A DNA stretch of 64,000 nucleotides, from assembly GCA_019448385.1 (NCBI GenBank), contig JAGTXO010000014.1, positions 806,001 through 870,000 of the forward strand. The letters are read 5' to 3'. Source of the DNA: Diacronema lutheri. Its lineage: Eukaryota; Haptophyta; Pavlovophyceae; Pavlovales; Pavlovaceae. The notes beneath the pieces were generated by a model, which was not told the origin of the DNA, made no database searches, and saw only the letters and a list, made by a program, of their open reading frames with translations. Positions 21,251 to 32,591 of the stretch are shown piece after piece. Numbering within the stretch: position 1 is the first letter of the stretch; every line of letters begins with the position of its first letter. The position numbers were made by a program, and so were the translations under genes.

Positions 21251-21802
21251 ATGTGGCCTCCAGCGCCGCTACTCGCGCGCGCGTCGTGGCTGGCAGGAGC
21301 TGCGCAGCGCGCGGCGCTCGTGCCGGCGCACGCGCCGCTGGCGAGCGCGCTGCTCGCCGAGGCACCGGGCGAGCTCGGCGTCGCCGCTTCGACGGACGCG
21401 ACGCCGTACGTGGCGATCTACGTGTCGCTCGTGCTGCTGCTCTTCGGCGGCGTCGGATTCCTCGTTTACCAGGACGTGCAGCTGGGGCAGCGGAAGCGCG
21501 AGGCGGTCGAGGCGCGCACGGAGATGGCAAAGAAGCTGCGCGAGCAGGGCATGGAGCGCGAGGCGCGCATTCTTGACATGGAGCGCGCCGAGCTCGAGGA
21601 GCAGATTGAGGACGCGCGCCTCAAGCCGGCGTGGGAGCGCGACGCGACGCCGGGGCGCGCGCGCGCCGAGGCTCTGTCGCGCGCGGAGCAGCCGGCGAGC
21701 ACGATGAACCGCGAGGATCGGCGCCAGGCCGAGCGCGCGCGGCGGCTGCAGGAGAAGCGGGAGAAGAAGGCGAAGAAGCCGGGCGCACGCCCGCCAAAGT
21801 GA
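21251..21802 (+). CDS. Small single-span membrane protein with charged coiled-coil tail, unknown function
   Basis: 183 aa, ATG at 21251. An Ala-rich N-terminus is followed by one membrane span (YVAIYVSLVLLLFGGVGFLVY) and then about 115 residues of Arg/Glu/Lys-rich helix (EARTEMAKKLREQGMEREAR, EDRRQAERARRLQEKREKK) with a basic end. The shape suggests a membrane-anchored tether, with the tail in the cytosol or stroma. No family recognised. Its codon use matches the neighbours. Confidence 0.6.
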   Translation: MWPPAPLLARASWLAGAAQRAALVPAHAPLASALLAEAPGELGVAASTDATPYVAIYVSLVLLLFGGVGFLVYQDVQLGQRKREAVEARTEMAKKLREQGMEREARILDMERAELEEQIEDARLKPAWERDATPGRARAEALSRAEQPASTMNREDRRQAERARRLQEKREKKAKKPGARPPK

Positions 21803-21908
21803 TTGGCCACGCGTACGGCACCCGCACGAGTGCGGCACAGGCACGACGACAGTGAGACTGGATCCGCTTGTCGATACGAAAGAGTCGACCGACGCACGAA
21901 CTTGGCAG

Positions 21909-24497
21909 TCACATCAGGCTCAGCTTGAGGCGTGGATTCACAATCGTACGGTTCAGCTCGGCGATCGCGTCGCGCAACCGGGCGTGCCGCGCCGACTGCA
22001 CGGCCGCCTTGCGCCGCTCGAGCTTCTCCACCTCGCGCGCGGCAAGCACGAGGTCGTCGTGCGCGAGCACGCGCGTGCCGGCGGGCACGATCTGCGACCC
22101 AAATGTCCCGGACGGGAAGTACGGCGCGCGCAGCGTGCGCGGCAGGCGGCAGCATGGCGGAATGCGGCGACGCAGGCGGCAGCTTGAGCGCAATGCGGCG
22201 ACGCGGCGCGCGCGCAAGGAGACGGGTGAGGGGTGCGGCGCGCGCGGCGCGCGCACCTGCGGCTCGAGCGCCTCAAGCTCGGTATCCGCCACCGCACCGC
22301 GCGCCACCGCATTGACCGCGCCGGCATCTGCACCACCTTGCGCACGTGGCGGCAGCAGCAGCCGACCGCCATCGTCCACATTCGGCAGGGCGAATGCCTC
22401 GCGCAGCGCCGCTTCGGTCGGCACGGGCAGCGCGAGCGGCGGTGACCCCTCGGCGAGCTCCACGTGCGGCTGCGGGTGGCAACGCGCGGGCGCGCGGCGG
22501 CGCGCGGGCGCATAGCCCGCACGCGAAAAAAAAAAAAAAAAAAAAAAAAAGGCCGCGCGGCGAACATGAGCGCGCGCCATAGGTGCCGTCGCGCGGCCGC
22601 CACACCGCTTCGCACGGCTCTTACGCCGCCCCTCGCGCGGCAATTGGCAACGCGGCGCGGCCACCGCGCTTCGCCGTGCGGCTGCGCCGAAGGCCAGGGC
22701 CACGCGCGCGCGCGCGCGCGCGGGTAGCGCCGGCCGGATGGGAGCGCGCGCGCGTCGCAGCGCGCACCTCGAGGTCCTCGTCGAGGGGCCCGCGCATCAG
22801 CGCCGGGAGGAGAAGCGGGTCTGCCTCCGCCCACGGGCTGAGGGGCTGCGCCCACCCGTCGCTCAACAAGGCGTCGCGCGAGAGCGCGCGCACCGAGCCG
22901 GTGCCGACGAGCTCGCGCTCGACAAACGACGCCCTGCCGAGCGGCGCCGGCTGCAGCACGTACAGCGGGTCGAGCTCGGTCAGCCGCGGCCCTGGCGCGT
23001 ACGCCAGCGGGCGGGCAGGCAACGCCATGGAGTCGACGCGCCCGTCGACGCGCTCGAACTGCGTCGCCTCAGCCGCGAGCGCACGCGTCGCGGTCGCATC
23101 CGCCGGCGGCGACGACGACGTGCGGAGAGCGTCGACGCTCGCGTCGAGCGCGCCGTCCAGCTCGCGCGTGCGCGCGAATGGCCCGTCCACGCCGCCCGCG
23201 TCCGCGCGCACCGCCGACGCCTTGGCGGCGCGCGCGCGCTCGTCTGCGCGCGATTTGGGCGCGTCTCGCCGTGCCTTCTCGGCAACGGCGCGCTCGGCAG
23301 CGGCGCGCTGCAGGAAGGCGATGCGCTCGCGTTTGGCCGCCTCGCCCGCAGCGAGCGCGCCGTGCCCCCACACCGCGTCGGCAGGCGTGATGGTGTCAGG
23401 CATCTGTGCCACGCGCGCAGCGGCGGGCGCGGCCGCGCCGGTCGGCAGCGGCGAGCCGTACTCATCCTCCGCGGTGACGCGGAGGGGCCGCGCGGTCTCA
23501 ACGGGCGCATACGAGCCCGTCGGCGCGTCGTCGATCGTGAAGACGCGATACTTGCTCAGCTCGTGCACGCGCGGCACGCGTAACGGCAGGAGCGTAACGG
23601 TTTCGAAGCCACCGAGCGGAGGCGCCGGCGCAAGCCCCGGCAGACCGAACGGGTCGTCGACCGCTCGCGGGAAGACGTGCGAGCCAATCTGCCGGCTGTC
23701 CAGCGCGCGCGGCGCCTCGTGCACGAGCTCAGAGATGAGCGGGTGCGGCGAGCTCGACGCGAGCGTCGCCGCCGCTCCCGCGCCCGGCGCGCTCGCGCCG
23801 CGCGCGCCGCCCGCCGCCGAGCTCTCACGCGCGCCTGCGCGCGCAAGCGCCGCATCGATCTTTGCCAAGCGGCGCTCGAGGCGGCGCGTGGCGGCGATCG
23901 CGAGGATCGCCTGCTTGAGCTGCTCAAGCGTTCGCACGCGCTCGCCCATTGCGTTCAGGTACCGGTCGAAGCGAGGCACGTAGGTCTGTGCTCGCACCAC
24001 CGCCCCCGCCTCCGCCCGCTCGTCGCCGCCGTCGGCCGCGGGCGCGCCGTCCATGCGCTCCGCTGCTGCTGCGGTGTGGCGCGGCGCGCCGCCATCGCCG
24101 CCATCGAGGATCCGTAACGGCCGTTCGTTACTCAGCTCGGCCTGCGTGCGTAGTAACTGCGCTTCCATCTTCAGCGTCGCGAGAGCGAGCGCGCGCCGCT
24201 CGCGCGCGGCGATCGTCGCGGCCGCGGCGTCCTCGGGGAGCAGCTCGTCGCCTATGCAGACGAAATGCTTGGTCTCCTTGCTCTTCTCGACGGTGGCGAT
24301 GCGCGCGAGCTCGCGCGAGAAGAGTACCTCCTTCATCTGCCGCTGCGCCGTCGAGAGCGCGAGGTCGAGCGCCGACGCGTCGACGAGCATGGACGAGCGC
24401 GCCGCAAGCGCCGCGCTCGAGCCGTGCCGGCTGCTGTTCGGCAGCGACGCGCGCGACGTGCGGCGGACGCGTGTGGCGAGGCCGTGTGTGCCGCCGC

Positions 24498-24531
<34 letters not shown>

Positions 24532-25876
24532 CGTGAGCGCCGCCGCGCGCTGCGCGGCGATCGCGGCGAGCGCCGACTCTTGCGCGGCAGCTGTCGCGCG
24601 CTGCTCGGCGATCGCCCCTTTTAAATCCTTCACCTTGAGCTTGCCTGGCACCTGGTTGAGCACGTACGTCGTCGCGCCGGGCGCGCGCATGTCCGCCGGG
24701 ATGAAGAGGCCGTCGATCTGCGCGTCGGGCCGCGGCTGCGGCGGCTGCGGCAGCCGCAGCTCGAGCGGCCGTCCCGACTTGAGCAGCGCGGCGCGTGACG
24801 CGTAGGATCGGGCGGCCGTGACGGCGTCGCCGCGCACATGGTCGCGGTATGTGCGCGGCGCGGCGAAGCGCGGCGGCGCGTCGGGCGCACCGTTGTCATC
24901 CGGCGCGTCCGCGAGCTCAGAGGTCAGCAGCAGGCCGCCGTCGTCCGCGTACTCGCCGTACTCGCCGTCGTACGCGCCGCCGCCCTCCGCCAGCCCGCCG
25001 TTAGCGCGCGCCTCCATTCGCAGCGTTGCGTCAAGCTCGCCGCTCGCCGCAAGGATCTGCTCCGCGAGCGTGCGCACCATCTGCGGGCGCCGTCGCGCGT
25101 GCATCGCCTCGATCCGTGCGGCCTCCCGCCCAAACGCCACGCCCGGCCGTGCCGCGCCCGTCACACGCACCTCGACTGGCGCGAAGCCAAACTGGGAGAG
25201 AGAGACGCGGAATCGGGCATGGGCCGACACGAGCGTGTCGGGCGTGTAGCCGACGCAGATATGCGCTTCGCTGCCGGCGGGCACGATGCCGCGCAACGGC
25301 GCCACGTCGATCTCGCCGTGCGGCTCGATCACCTGCACCTCAAACTCGAACTGCACGAGCGAAGACGAGCGGAGGGGAAGAAGCCGCTCGACGCGCGTGC
25401 CGGGCTCGCACACGCCAAAGTCGACGAGCGGCGGGATGGGCACGTCGTCCATGGCGGGGTAAGCGTGGATGGGCACGACCAGATTCTCGCCATTGCAGTG
25501 CACCCGAATCGAGTCCGTGTAGTAGCGCAGGTCCGCCGGGCGGAATGCCTGGCGCGACCACGCCCTTTTTCTCGCACCGCGACGAGAAGTAGGGCGTGCT
25601 GGGCGGGTGGATGTGGAAGCGCTGCGCGCGACCGGCCGTTGTGACGATCCGCACTGCCTTGGTCAGCACGTGCCCAGGCTCAAAGCCCACAAAGTGCACC
25701 ATCGGCGGGTCGGCCGCGACCGTGCCGCTGTCGCCCACCTTCTCGTACGCCTGGTCCTCGAGCAGCCGGTTGGGCGCAGCCTTGTCGAGGCGCGCGGCTG
25801 CGACGAGTTCGCGCGGTACATGCACGCCAGGGAAGTTGCTCTCGAGCGGCGTGAGGCTCACGGCCGGCGCCGTCAT
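21909..25876 (-). CDS. CFAP221: CFAP221 (PCDP1), central-pair C1d complex protein
   Basis: CFAP221 is a calmodulin-binding component of the flagellar central pair. Exon 1 (25876 to about 25540) encodes NFPGVHVPRELV, PMVHFVGFEPGHVLTKAVRI and FHIHPPSTPYFSSRCEKKG; the main exon (to 22768) continues with FRPADLRYYTDSIRVHCNGE, LVVPIHAYPAMDDVPIPP, the Ig-like ASH region and QVPGKLKVKDLKGAI. A further exon 22469-22257 (PHVELAEGSPPL...) is phase 0 on both sides. The last part, to the stop at 21909, contains FGSQIVPAGTRVLAHDDLV and a coiled coil; whether bases 22256-22170 are spliced out is unclear because the frame is open. Odd point: between APG and FRPADL at about 25540 the frame shifts by one and roughly eight expected residues are missing, with no room for an intron (see findings). 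Paired head to head with the SET gene. Confidence 0.85.
22526..22550. repeat. Poly-A run in CFAP221 intron
   Basis: A 25-base A run on the plus strand lies in the intron between 22768 and 22469; on the gene strand it is a T tract upstream of the 3' splice site, where a polypyrimidine tract is expected. It is unusually long for this GC-rich genome. Confidence 0.85.
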
Positions 25877-25951
25877 GCCGGCGCCGCGGCCACAACAGCC
25901 GGGAGCGCCGCCACCGTGGACCTGCAACTGACACGAAAAAGCTGCGCAACG

Positions 25952-27656
25952 ATGGCGGCGACGACGAAGCCGCGTGGCTCGCCGAAACGCCCCAGACCCG
26001 TCGGCGCGACGATTGACCCGGCGGCGCTCGCGCAGGTGCCCGCGCTCGAGCGGGTGCTCGCATGGGCGAGCGAGCGCGGCGGCGTCTTTGACGGCCTGCG
26101 CCTCGCGCTCGATGCGCATGGCGGCGTCGGCCTTTATGCCGCGCGCGACTTTGCGCCGGGCGACACGCTCGCATTCGTGCCGCGCGCGTGTGCGCTGACG
26201 GCGGCGACGGCGCGCGAGAGCGCACTCGGACAGCGCATACTCGCCGCCGCTGCCGAATGGGGCGCGCTCGCCGAGGCGACCGACGAGCTTGTCCTCTGCG
26301 TCTTTTTGAACTGGGCGCGCGCAGAGCCGTCGTGCGAATGGCACCCGCTCGTCGCCGCGATGCCCGCACAGTCGCCCGAGCCATGCTGCTGGCCCGAGCC
26401 AATCCGCACCGAGCTGGCAGGCACGCCTGTCGGCCTCGCCGTCAGCACCGCCATCGCACGCTTCGCCCTGCACGCCGCGCGGCTCACGACGCGCCTCGCG
26501 GCTGCCGGTATCATCCCCGAGGCGACTGCATCGCACGAGGCGCTCCTTTGGGCGCGCGGCATGTACCACTCGCGCGGGTACACGGGTCGGCTCGCGTCGC
26601 TCGAGGCCGCCGCCGCACCCGCCGGCCTGCCCACGCCAAACGGTGGAGCGGACGGCCTCCTCCTTCCAATAGTCGACCTGATGAATCACCGACACGGCCA
26701 GCCAATCACGTGGCAGGTGCGGCGCGCACGCTCCATCGCCCTCCTTGCTCGACCCGCACGTGTCTGCTTCGCTCGCTTTGCCGCCCTGGCGCGCGCGCCG
26801 ACGCGCCTACGCGACGCGCCACAGGGCGTGCCATCGGCCATGAGCGCATCGGGCTTTGAACCCCCCAGCCCGCCAACCCAACGCACGCCGGCAGGTGGAA
26901 CCGGACGGCGTGCGCTTCGTCGCGGGCGCGGCCGTGCTCGCGGGCGAGGAGGTGTGCACAAACTACGGTGCGCGCCCCAACGAGGAGCTCATCTTCTCCT
27001 ACGGGTTTGCGCTGCAAGAGCCGGCGGCGGAAGCTGTCTCCCTCGTACTCGCAGAGCAGCGCGGCGGCGACGCGGACGGCGCGCCGCGCGCGCGCGATAG
27101 CGGCGTGGCTGTGCGCAGGCAGACGCACTATGTCCGCCGGCTCGAGCACGGAGGCATTCCACCATCCCTTCTCCGCGCGCTCGCGCACGCGGCCGGCGCC
27201 GGCGACGCTGCCGAGCCGGCCGCGCGCGCTGATGGCCGGCGGAGCGCCGGCGAGCAGCCGGACTTGGTTGAGCGCGACGCGCCGGCGCCGGCGGAGGGCT
27301 CGGCCGAGGTCGATTACGACGCACCAGCCGACGCGTCCTCGACGGCCGACGACGACACGGTGGTGCTGAGCGGCGAGGCGCTCGAGCTGCTGCTCGCGGT
27401 GCTGTGCGACAAGCGCGACGCGCTCCGCCCGTCCGCGTCCGCGGACAGCCGCGCGCTCAAGCGCGCCGAGCGCGCGCGCGGCGCGCCGGGCGAGACCGAC
27501 GTGCGGCGGCGCGTTGCCGTCGCAATCTACCGCGACGGGCAGCGGCGCGTGCTCAAGGAGGCGATCGCGGCTGTGCGCGCGCTGCTGGACACCGCCATCG
27601 AGGAGGGCGACGGCGCGGGTGAGGCGGAGGCCGAGGTCGAGGCGGAGGCTGTGTGA
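25952..27656 (+). CDS. SET-domain protein lysine methyltransferase, SETD3/Rubisco-LSMT type
   Basis: Exons 25952-26716 and 26895-27656, phase 0; 508 aa. The SET domain is split by the intron: LRLALDAHGGVGLYAARDFAPGD at the start, then LLPIVDLMNHRHGQPITWQ, and after splicing VEPDGVRFVAGAAVLAGEEV and CTNYGARPNEELIFSYGF, which carry the NHx-type AdoMet pocket and catalytic Tyr. A helical Rubisco-LSMT substrate-binding domain follows (about residues 330-490), with a long low-complexity acidic insertion. Members methylate lysine or histidine in Rubisco, aldolase, ribosomal proteins or actin; the target here cannot be told. The gene ends 40 bp from the FIGNL1 stop (tail to tail). Confidence 0.88.
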
Positions 27657-27696
27657 GCGCCGTCGATCACGGTCACGGTCACTGTCGACTTAGCCC

Positions 27697-29838
27697 TCAG
27701 GTGCTCGGCGTGCCAGTCATTGCGACCGCGCAAGCCATTGGCAATCCACCGTACTCATCGCGCGCCCGAGCTGCGCCCGAGAAGGAGCCATACTGCTTGT
27801 CCCACTCGACGAGCGCGCCGAGCTGGTCTGCGGCGACACTGGCGCGCACCTGGCACACGGCGAGCTCAAAGTCGCGCAGCTCGATCGGCCGGACGGCGTC
27901 TGACGACATGACTCGAATGTCGCACCCCGGGTCGCGCATTGGCCCCATCGCGGCCTCGCGGCAGAGCGCGTGCATGTCGGAGCCCGAATACCCGTCGGTG
28001 CGTGCCACGACATCGTCGTACTCGGCCGCGCTCATCGAGATCTGCGAGGGGAAAAGGAAGGGGGGGGGGGCGGGGTCGGCGGATTGCAAAGCGGGGCCAA
28101 TTCGGCGTAGGCGACGCACGACATATCGGCGCTTATGAGCGCGCGTGCTGCGCGGCGACGAGGCGCAAGGCAGCCCACGCGGTGTGCGCATGCGTACGCA
28201 CGCAGCACGCCATGCGCGCGCGGCGGCTCCCAACGCGCGCACGGGCAGGCCAGTGAGCCAGTTCGCCATCATTGTACGACGCGCTGCGGCGTCTGGTAGC
28301 GGGATATATAGGCGCTTCTGCATGCGCCGGCGCGCGGCCTCGTCCAGCTCCTGCGGCCTGTTGGTCGCGCCGATGAGGAGCAGCCGGTCTCGCGGGTCTG
28401 TGGCCGCGCCGTCGAGTTGTACAAGGAATTCGGTCTTGACTCGGCGCGTTGAGTCCTGATCGCCCTCAGAACGCTGACAGAGGAGCGAATCGATCTCGTC
28501 GACGAAGATCACGGCGGGCAAGTGCCCGCGCGCGACGGTAAAGAGCGCACGGACCATCTTCTCCGCCTGCGCGCCGCGGCGCGCTCGGCCGCGCGGCGGG
28601 CGTTTGAGCGGCGCGCTTCGGCGCGCTCGGCCCCGGCACGCTGCCGCCTGGGCTCCGCTGCGAGCAGGTGCCCGTAACGCGCGCGCGTGCAACGTGGGTC
28701 CTGACGCGCGGACGACGCGCGCGGCACGTGCCTCGCCGATCCACTTGGACATGAGGGAGGACGCCGAGATCGAGAAGAAGGTCGCGCCTGACTCCGTCGC
28801 GATGGCCTTGCCGATCAGCGTCTTGCCTGTGCCCGGTGGGCCGAAAAGGAGGAGGCCCTTGGAGGGCTGCCGCAGTCCGGTGAAGAGGTCGGGCCGCTGG
28901 ATCGGCCAGACCACCGCCTCCATCACGCTCTGCTTTGCAAAGTCGAGGCCGGCCACGTCGCCCCACCGCACGCCCGGCGACTTGTCAAGGACCTCGTTCA
29001 AAATCATGTCGGCCATGCGCTTCTCGACGCCCTTGTACTCGCTCTCGCCCTCGCCGTCGGCGCCATCGCCACCGCCGCGCGACCGATCGGGCGCCAGCCC
29101 GCCGCCGCCGCCGCCGCCGCCGCCCCGATCGCCCGGCGAGCCGCCGCCCTCGCGCGCAAACGGCGAGACGAAACCGGCGTTCACGCCTCGTGCGCGCTTC
29201 ACACCGAGCGACCGGCCCGCGCCGCCCCTCGCCCCGTGCCCCGCGTCCAACTGCGCGCCGCCGTACCCGCCTCCGCGCGCTCCACCCCCACGCTTGGCCG
29301 CTCCGTCTGCGACCATCTTGTCATGCGCGGTCATGAAGCGGCCCGCGCCAGCGGCGCTTGGCGGCTCGTCGCCCTCGACGGCCGAGAGCAAAGGCCGGCT
29401 ATGAAGCGCGACGGCGCGCTCGCCATCGTCGCGTCGTGCGCGATCGCCCTCGCCGCTGCCGTGCATGCCGCGCGCGCCACGCGCGAGGTCGGCGGCGCCG
29501 CCGAGCGCGTGCTGGTGGTTTGGCGGGCGGTGCGGCGGCGGCGCTGGCGGCGCAAAGCCGCAGCCAAATGGAGGCCGGGCGTGCGCGCGCGCGTCCCCGT
29601 CAGCGATCTCGGCCGCGCACTCGTCGCCGAGCCGCCCGTTGCTGGCTGCGGCGCCGGCCGGCGTAAAATGATCGGGGGCGCGAACGCCGTGCGACGCGTC
29701 GGGCGGCAAGTGCTGCGGCGGCAAGGATGGCGGCACGATGTCGCGCAGGTGCGCATAGCATGGCAGCGCGAGCAGCTCGTCCAGCAGCGCGCTTGCCCGC
29801 TCCTCGCACGTTTGCGGCGCCAGCGCACAGGCGGCCAT
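27697..29838 (-). CDS. FIGNL1: FIGNL1 (fidgetin-like 1) AAA ATPase
   Basis: FIGNL1 is an AAA hexamer that acts in homologous recombination by dismantling RAD51 filaments. Exons (minus): 29838-28732, 28566-28243, 28041-27697, all phase 0; 591 aa. AAA core: [32 protein letters not shown], Walker [47 protein letters not shown], Walker [19 protein letters not shown], sensor [18 protein letters not shown], and the C-terminal [17 protein letters not shown]. The N-terminal half is Gly/Ala/Arg-rich and holds RFMTAHDKM, a likely FxxA RAD51-binding motif. Intron 1 starts GCACGT directly after the GGCGAG codons: only that GC donor restores the family reading [15 protein letters not shown]. The open frame runs 5' to about 30174 without another ATG, so a longer N-terminus is possible. 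Confidence 0.93.
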   Translation of the reverse strand: MAACALAPQTCEERASALLDELLALPCYAHLRDIVPPSLPPQHLPPDASHGVRAPDHFTPAGAAASNGRLGDECAAEIADGDARAHARPPFGCGFAPPAPPPHRPPNHQHALGGAADLARGARGMHGSGEGDRARRDDGERAVALHSRPLLSAVEGDEPPSAAGAGRFMTAHDKMVADGAAKRGGGARGGGYGGAQLDAGHGARGGAGRSLGVKRARGVNAGFVSPFAREGGGSPGDRGGGGGGGGGLAPDRSRGGGDGADGEGESEYKGVEKRMADMILNEVLDKSPGVRWGDVAGLDFAKQSVMEAVVWPIQRPDLFTGLRQPSKGLLLFGPPGTGKTLIGKAIATESGATFFSISASSLMSKWIGEARAARVVRASGPTLHARALRAPARSGAQAAACRGRARRSAPLKRPPRGRARRGAQAEKMVRALFTVARGHLPAVIFVDEIDSLLCQRSEGDQDSTRRVKTEFLVQLDGAATDPRDRLLLIGATNRPQELDEAARRRMQKRLYIPLPDAAARRTMMANWLTGLPVRALGAAARAWRAACVRMRTPRGLPCASSPRSTRAHKRRYVVRRLRRIGPALQSADPAPPPFLFPSQISMSAAEYDDVVARTDGYSGSDMHALCREAAMGPMRDPGCDIRVMSSDAVRPIELRDFELAVCQVRASVAADQLGALVEWDKQYGSFSGAARARDEYGGLPMACAVAMTGTPST

Positions 29839-30318
29839 CGCCTCCTCCGGCTTTCCCGCGCTTCGGTCCAAGATTCGAAAGCTCTTCCGGGATCCTGCCA
29901 CGCCTCTCCTGCCCCGCGCGTGCCGCAGATGGCGCGCGGGCAGGCGCCGCCGCAGCGCCGCGCCGACCACGGCGTCCAGGCTGACGTGGACGCCTACGGC
30001 GGTGTGGACGGCTTCTGCTGCCGGCGAGGCGACGGCGGCGGCGGCCACCGGGTTCCGGCGCAGGGTGGCTAGGCGCTCTGACAGAGTTGACCGTCTCGCT
30101 GCGGGAGTGAAGGGCGGTGCGCCTGTCTCGTCGCAATATACACGCTTCACAGAAGAGTGGCGGGTGCCGCACACGCCCCACGAGCGGCCGAGCGCGCCGC
30201 CGACGCCTCGCCGCGCACGCGCGTCCGATGCCGCCGTCGCACGCGTCCCACTCCGCGCGCGCCGCGCCGCGCGCTCGTCCGCATGCGCGCCATGCGGGCA
30301 TTCAGCCGGCTGCCGGGT

Positions 30319-31098
30319 TCACGCCGTAGACTCGAGCAGCACGGCTGTCCGCTCAGCGGCGTCCGGCGAATAATGAAAGCGGAGCTGCGCCGGCGAGTAA
30401 CGAAACTCGGCGCCGACGGTGAACGCGGACGCGACGGCGACGAGGCCGTCCCAGCTCTCGCGCTCGCTGACGGTGCCCCACTTTGCCATCACCTCCGCCT
30501 GCATCGCCGCCACCTTCTGCAGCTCGGCGCGCTCGCACGGGCACCTGAGGCTGCCGTCCGCGCTGCCCGGGAGAGACTTGGCCCACGCTCGGCTCGGAAG
30601 CGTGATCACGGCGCGGTAGCCAAACCACGGGCCGTACACGGGGTGGAGGCTGCGCTGCGTGTTCTCCGCATCGTACCACGCCAGCCCGGCTACGTGCCCC
30701 GCCGTGTGCACCGAGCAGCACCGGCCGTTGGCCTCGACCGTCTCAAAGGCAAACACAATCTCTGCCTCCTCGCCCGGCGCGCACTGCGCGAGAACGCGCT
30801 GCACAATGTGCTTGGTGTACTCGTCGAGCGGGTCCTGGCTCTTCAGGATCGCCGCGCCCTCTAGGCTCGACTTGAGGTGCCGCACGAACGGCATCCACAG
30901 CTCGCGCGTGTTTCCGACGACGATCGCGAGCGTCACGCGGCTTTTGGCGGGGATGAGCAGGTCGGGCCGGCCGGCGATCTGCTCGTGCTCGTTGTACGCA
31001 CCGGCGGCGAACGGCGCGCACAAGTCAAAGCCCGCCGCGGCGAACTCGGCGCGCAGCGCGGGCACCAGCTCGGCGTCGCCCAGCGCCGGGCGACTCAT
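30319..31098 (-). CDS. MMACHC (CblC)-like cobalamin-processing protein
   Basis: 259 aa, single exon. MMACHC removes the upper axial ligand of vitamin B12 in the cytosol using a flavin or glutathione. The family core is seen: FDLCAPFAAGAYNE, LAIVVGNTRELWMPFVRHL, PLDEYTKHIVQRVL, the key CSVHTAGHVAGLAWYD (His of HVAG lies at the lower face of cobalamin), then LHPVYGPWFGYRAVITLPS and PCERAELQ. Length is close to human MMACHC (282). It implies the alga imports and uses B12, for example for MetH or methylmalonyl-CoA mutase (inference). It is followed on the same strand by FIGNL1, 480 bp away; that interval holds no further gene I can support. Confidence 0.88.
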   Translation of the reverse strand: MSRPALGDAELVPALRAEFAAAGFDLCAPFAAGAYNEHEQIAGRPDLLIPAKSRVTLAIVVGNTRELWMPFVRHLKSSLEGAAILKSQDPLDEYTKHIVQRVLAQCAPGEEAEIVFAFETVEANGRCCSVHTAGHVAGLAWYDAENTQRSLHPVYGPWFGYRAVITLPSRAWAKSLPGSADGSLRCPCERAELQKVAAMQAEVMAKWGTVSERESWDGLVAVASAFTVGAEFRYSPAQLRFHYSPDAAERTAVLLESTA

Positions 31099-31186
31099 GG
31101 GCGCTAGGCCTCGTCGCGCTCGTCGCGACCCAGCGGCGGCGAAATGTGCCCCAAAAAATGCGCGCCAGCCGAACCTGATTTTAATT

Positions 31187-31207
31187 GTAAGCGCCGTTAG
31201 TATTCTC
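31187..31207. repeat. Third copy of the dispersed GTAAGCGCCGTTAGTA motif
   Basis: gtaagcgccgttagtattct, preceded by an A/T-rich stretch (gattttaatt). It lies 90 bp upstream of the MMACHC start and at the left edge of the accessory region. Confidence 0.7.
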
Positions 31208-31305
31208 GACGTGGTGAGCTAGACGTTAACCGACGTGGTGAGCGCGACGCGCGTGCGCGCGGCCGCGCCGCCGGCCGGCGGCTTCGGGCCGATGATGTTG
31301 CTTGC

Positions 31306-32240
31306 GACAACGGCGTCCTCGCGCTCTAGCGACCGCGCTCCGCGCGCTTCGCCGCCCCTGCCCATCGACTGCGCCGGCACCACGAAACACACACATTTCG
31401 CCGCCGTCGATGGGTTTGGGAGCGGCGGGGCGCGCAGGCGCGGCTGCACGGGCGGCGGCGACGTGGTGTGCTCGACGACGACTTCTTCTTCTATCGCGAC
31501 GGCTGCGTCCTCGTGCTCTGGCGACCGCGCTCCGCGCGCTTCGCCGCCCCTGCCCATCGACTGCGCCGGCACCACGAAACACACACATTTCGCCGCCGTC
31601 GATGGGTTTGAGAGCGGCGGGGCGCGCGGGCGCGGCTGCACGGGCGGCGGCGGCGTGGTGTGCTCGACGACGAGTTCTTCTTCTATCGCGACGGCTGCGT
31701 CCTCGTGCTCTGGCGACCGCGCTCCGCGCGCTTCGCCGCCCCTGCCCATCGACTGCGCCGGCACCACGAAACACACACATTTCGCCGCCGTCGATGGGTT
31801 TGAGAGCGGCGGGGCGCGCGGGCGCGGCTACACGGGCGGCGGCTGTGTGGTGTGCTCGACGACGACTTCTTCTTCTATCGCGACGGCTGCGTCCTCGTGC
31901 TCTGGCGACCGCGCTCCGCGCGCTTCGCCGCCCCTGCCCATCGACTGCGCCGGCACCACGAAACACACACATTTCGCCGCCGTCGATGGGTTTGGGAGCG
32001 GCGGGGCGCGCAGGCGCGGCTGCACGGGCGGCGGCTGTGTGGTGTGCTCGACGACGACTTCTTCTTCTATCGCGACGGCTGCGTCCTCGTGCTCTGGCGA
32101 CCGCGCTCCGCGCGCTTCGCCGCCCCTGCCCATCGACTGCGCCGGCACCACGAAACACACACATTTCGCCGCCGTCGATGGGTTTGAGAGCGGCGGGGCG
32201 CGCGGGCGCGGCTGCACGGGCGGCGGCTGTGTGGTGTGCT
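31306..32240. repeat. Five-copy 192-bp tandem repeat with open frames on both strands
   Basis: Counting from a fixed anchor (gaccgcgctccgcgcgcttc) the copies start at 31331, 31523, 31715, 31907 and 32099, exactly 192 bp apart. 192 is 64 codons, so any open frame repeats in register. A plus-strand frame (about 31235-32464) and one minus-strand frame (32542-31226) are open right through. A second minus-strand frame reads a more protein-like 64-residue unit (CFVVPAQSMGRGGEARGARS, then an acidic VAIEEEVVVEHTT stretch and Pro-rich PPPVQPRPRAPP) but contains one stop in the third copy. Copies differ at only a few bases, so the array is young or being homogenised. No family recognised; coding status is undecided. 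Confidence 0.9.
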
Positions 32241-32591
32241 CGGGGTTGTGCTGCGCTCCGCCGGTGGGGTTGGGCGCCCTCGGTGGCGTGGCGCCCGGCA
32301 GCGGCCGGGAGGTCTTCGCGGCACCGGTGGTGCGCGCAGGGGCGGCATCGCGTCGTGCGGCCGACCGGGCGGCGGAAGCGGGCGCTGACACGTGCGGTGA
32401 CCTGGGCGGCGTGTATCGCCTGCACGCGGGCGGCGGCACGCGACCGGCAGCGCGCGGAGGTTAGGCACGTGCGGGCCCTTTGGGCCCGTAGGGCCTCGCT
32501 GCCCGCTCGCTGGTGACCGGGACGCGCGGGGATCGACGACATTGGTGGCTACTCGATTCCCCCGCAGCTGGTGCTGACCCCGCTGTCCTGA

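Noticed and set aside
31306-32240. CRISPR-like array
   Set aside because: Repeats are contiguous 192-bp units without unique spacers, in a eukaryotic genome.
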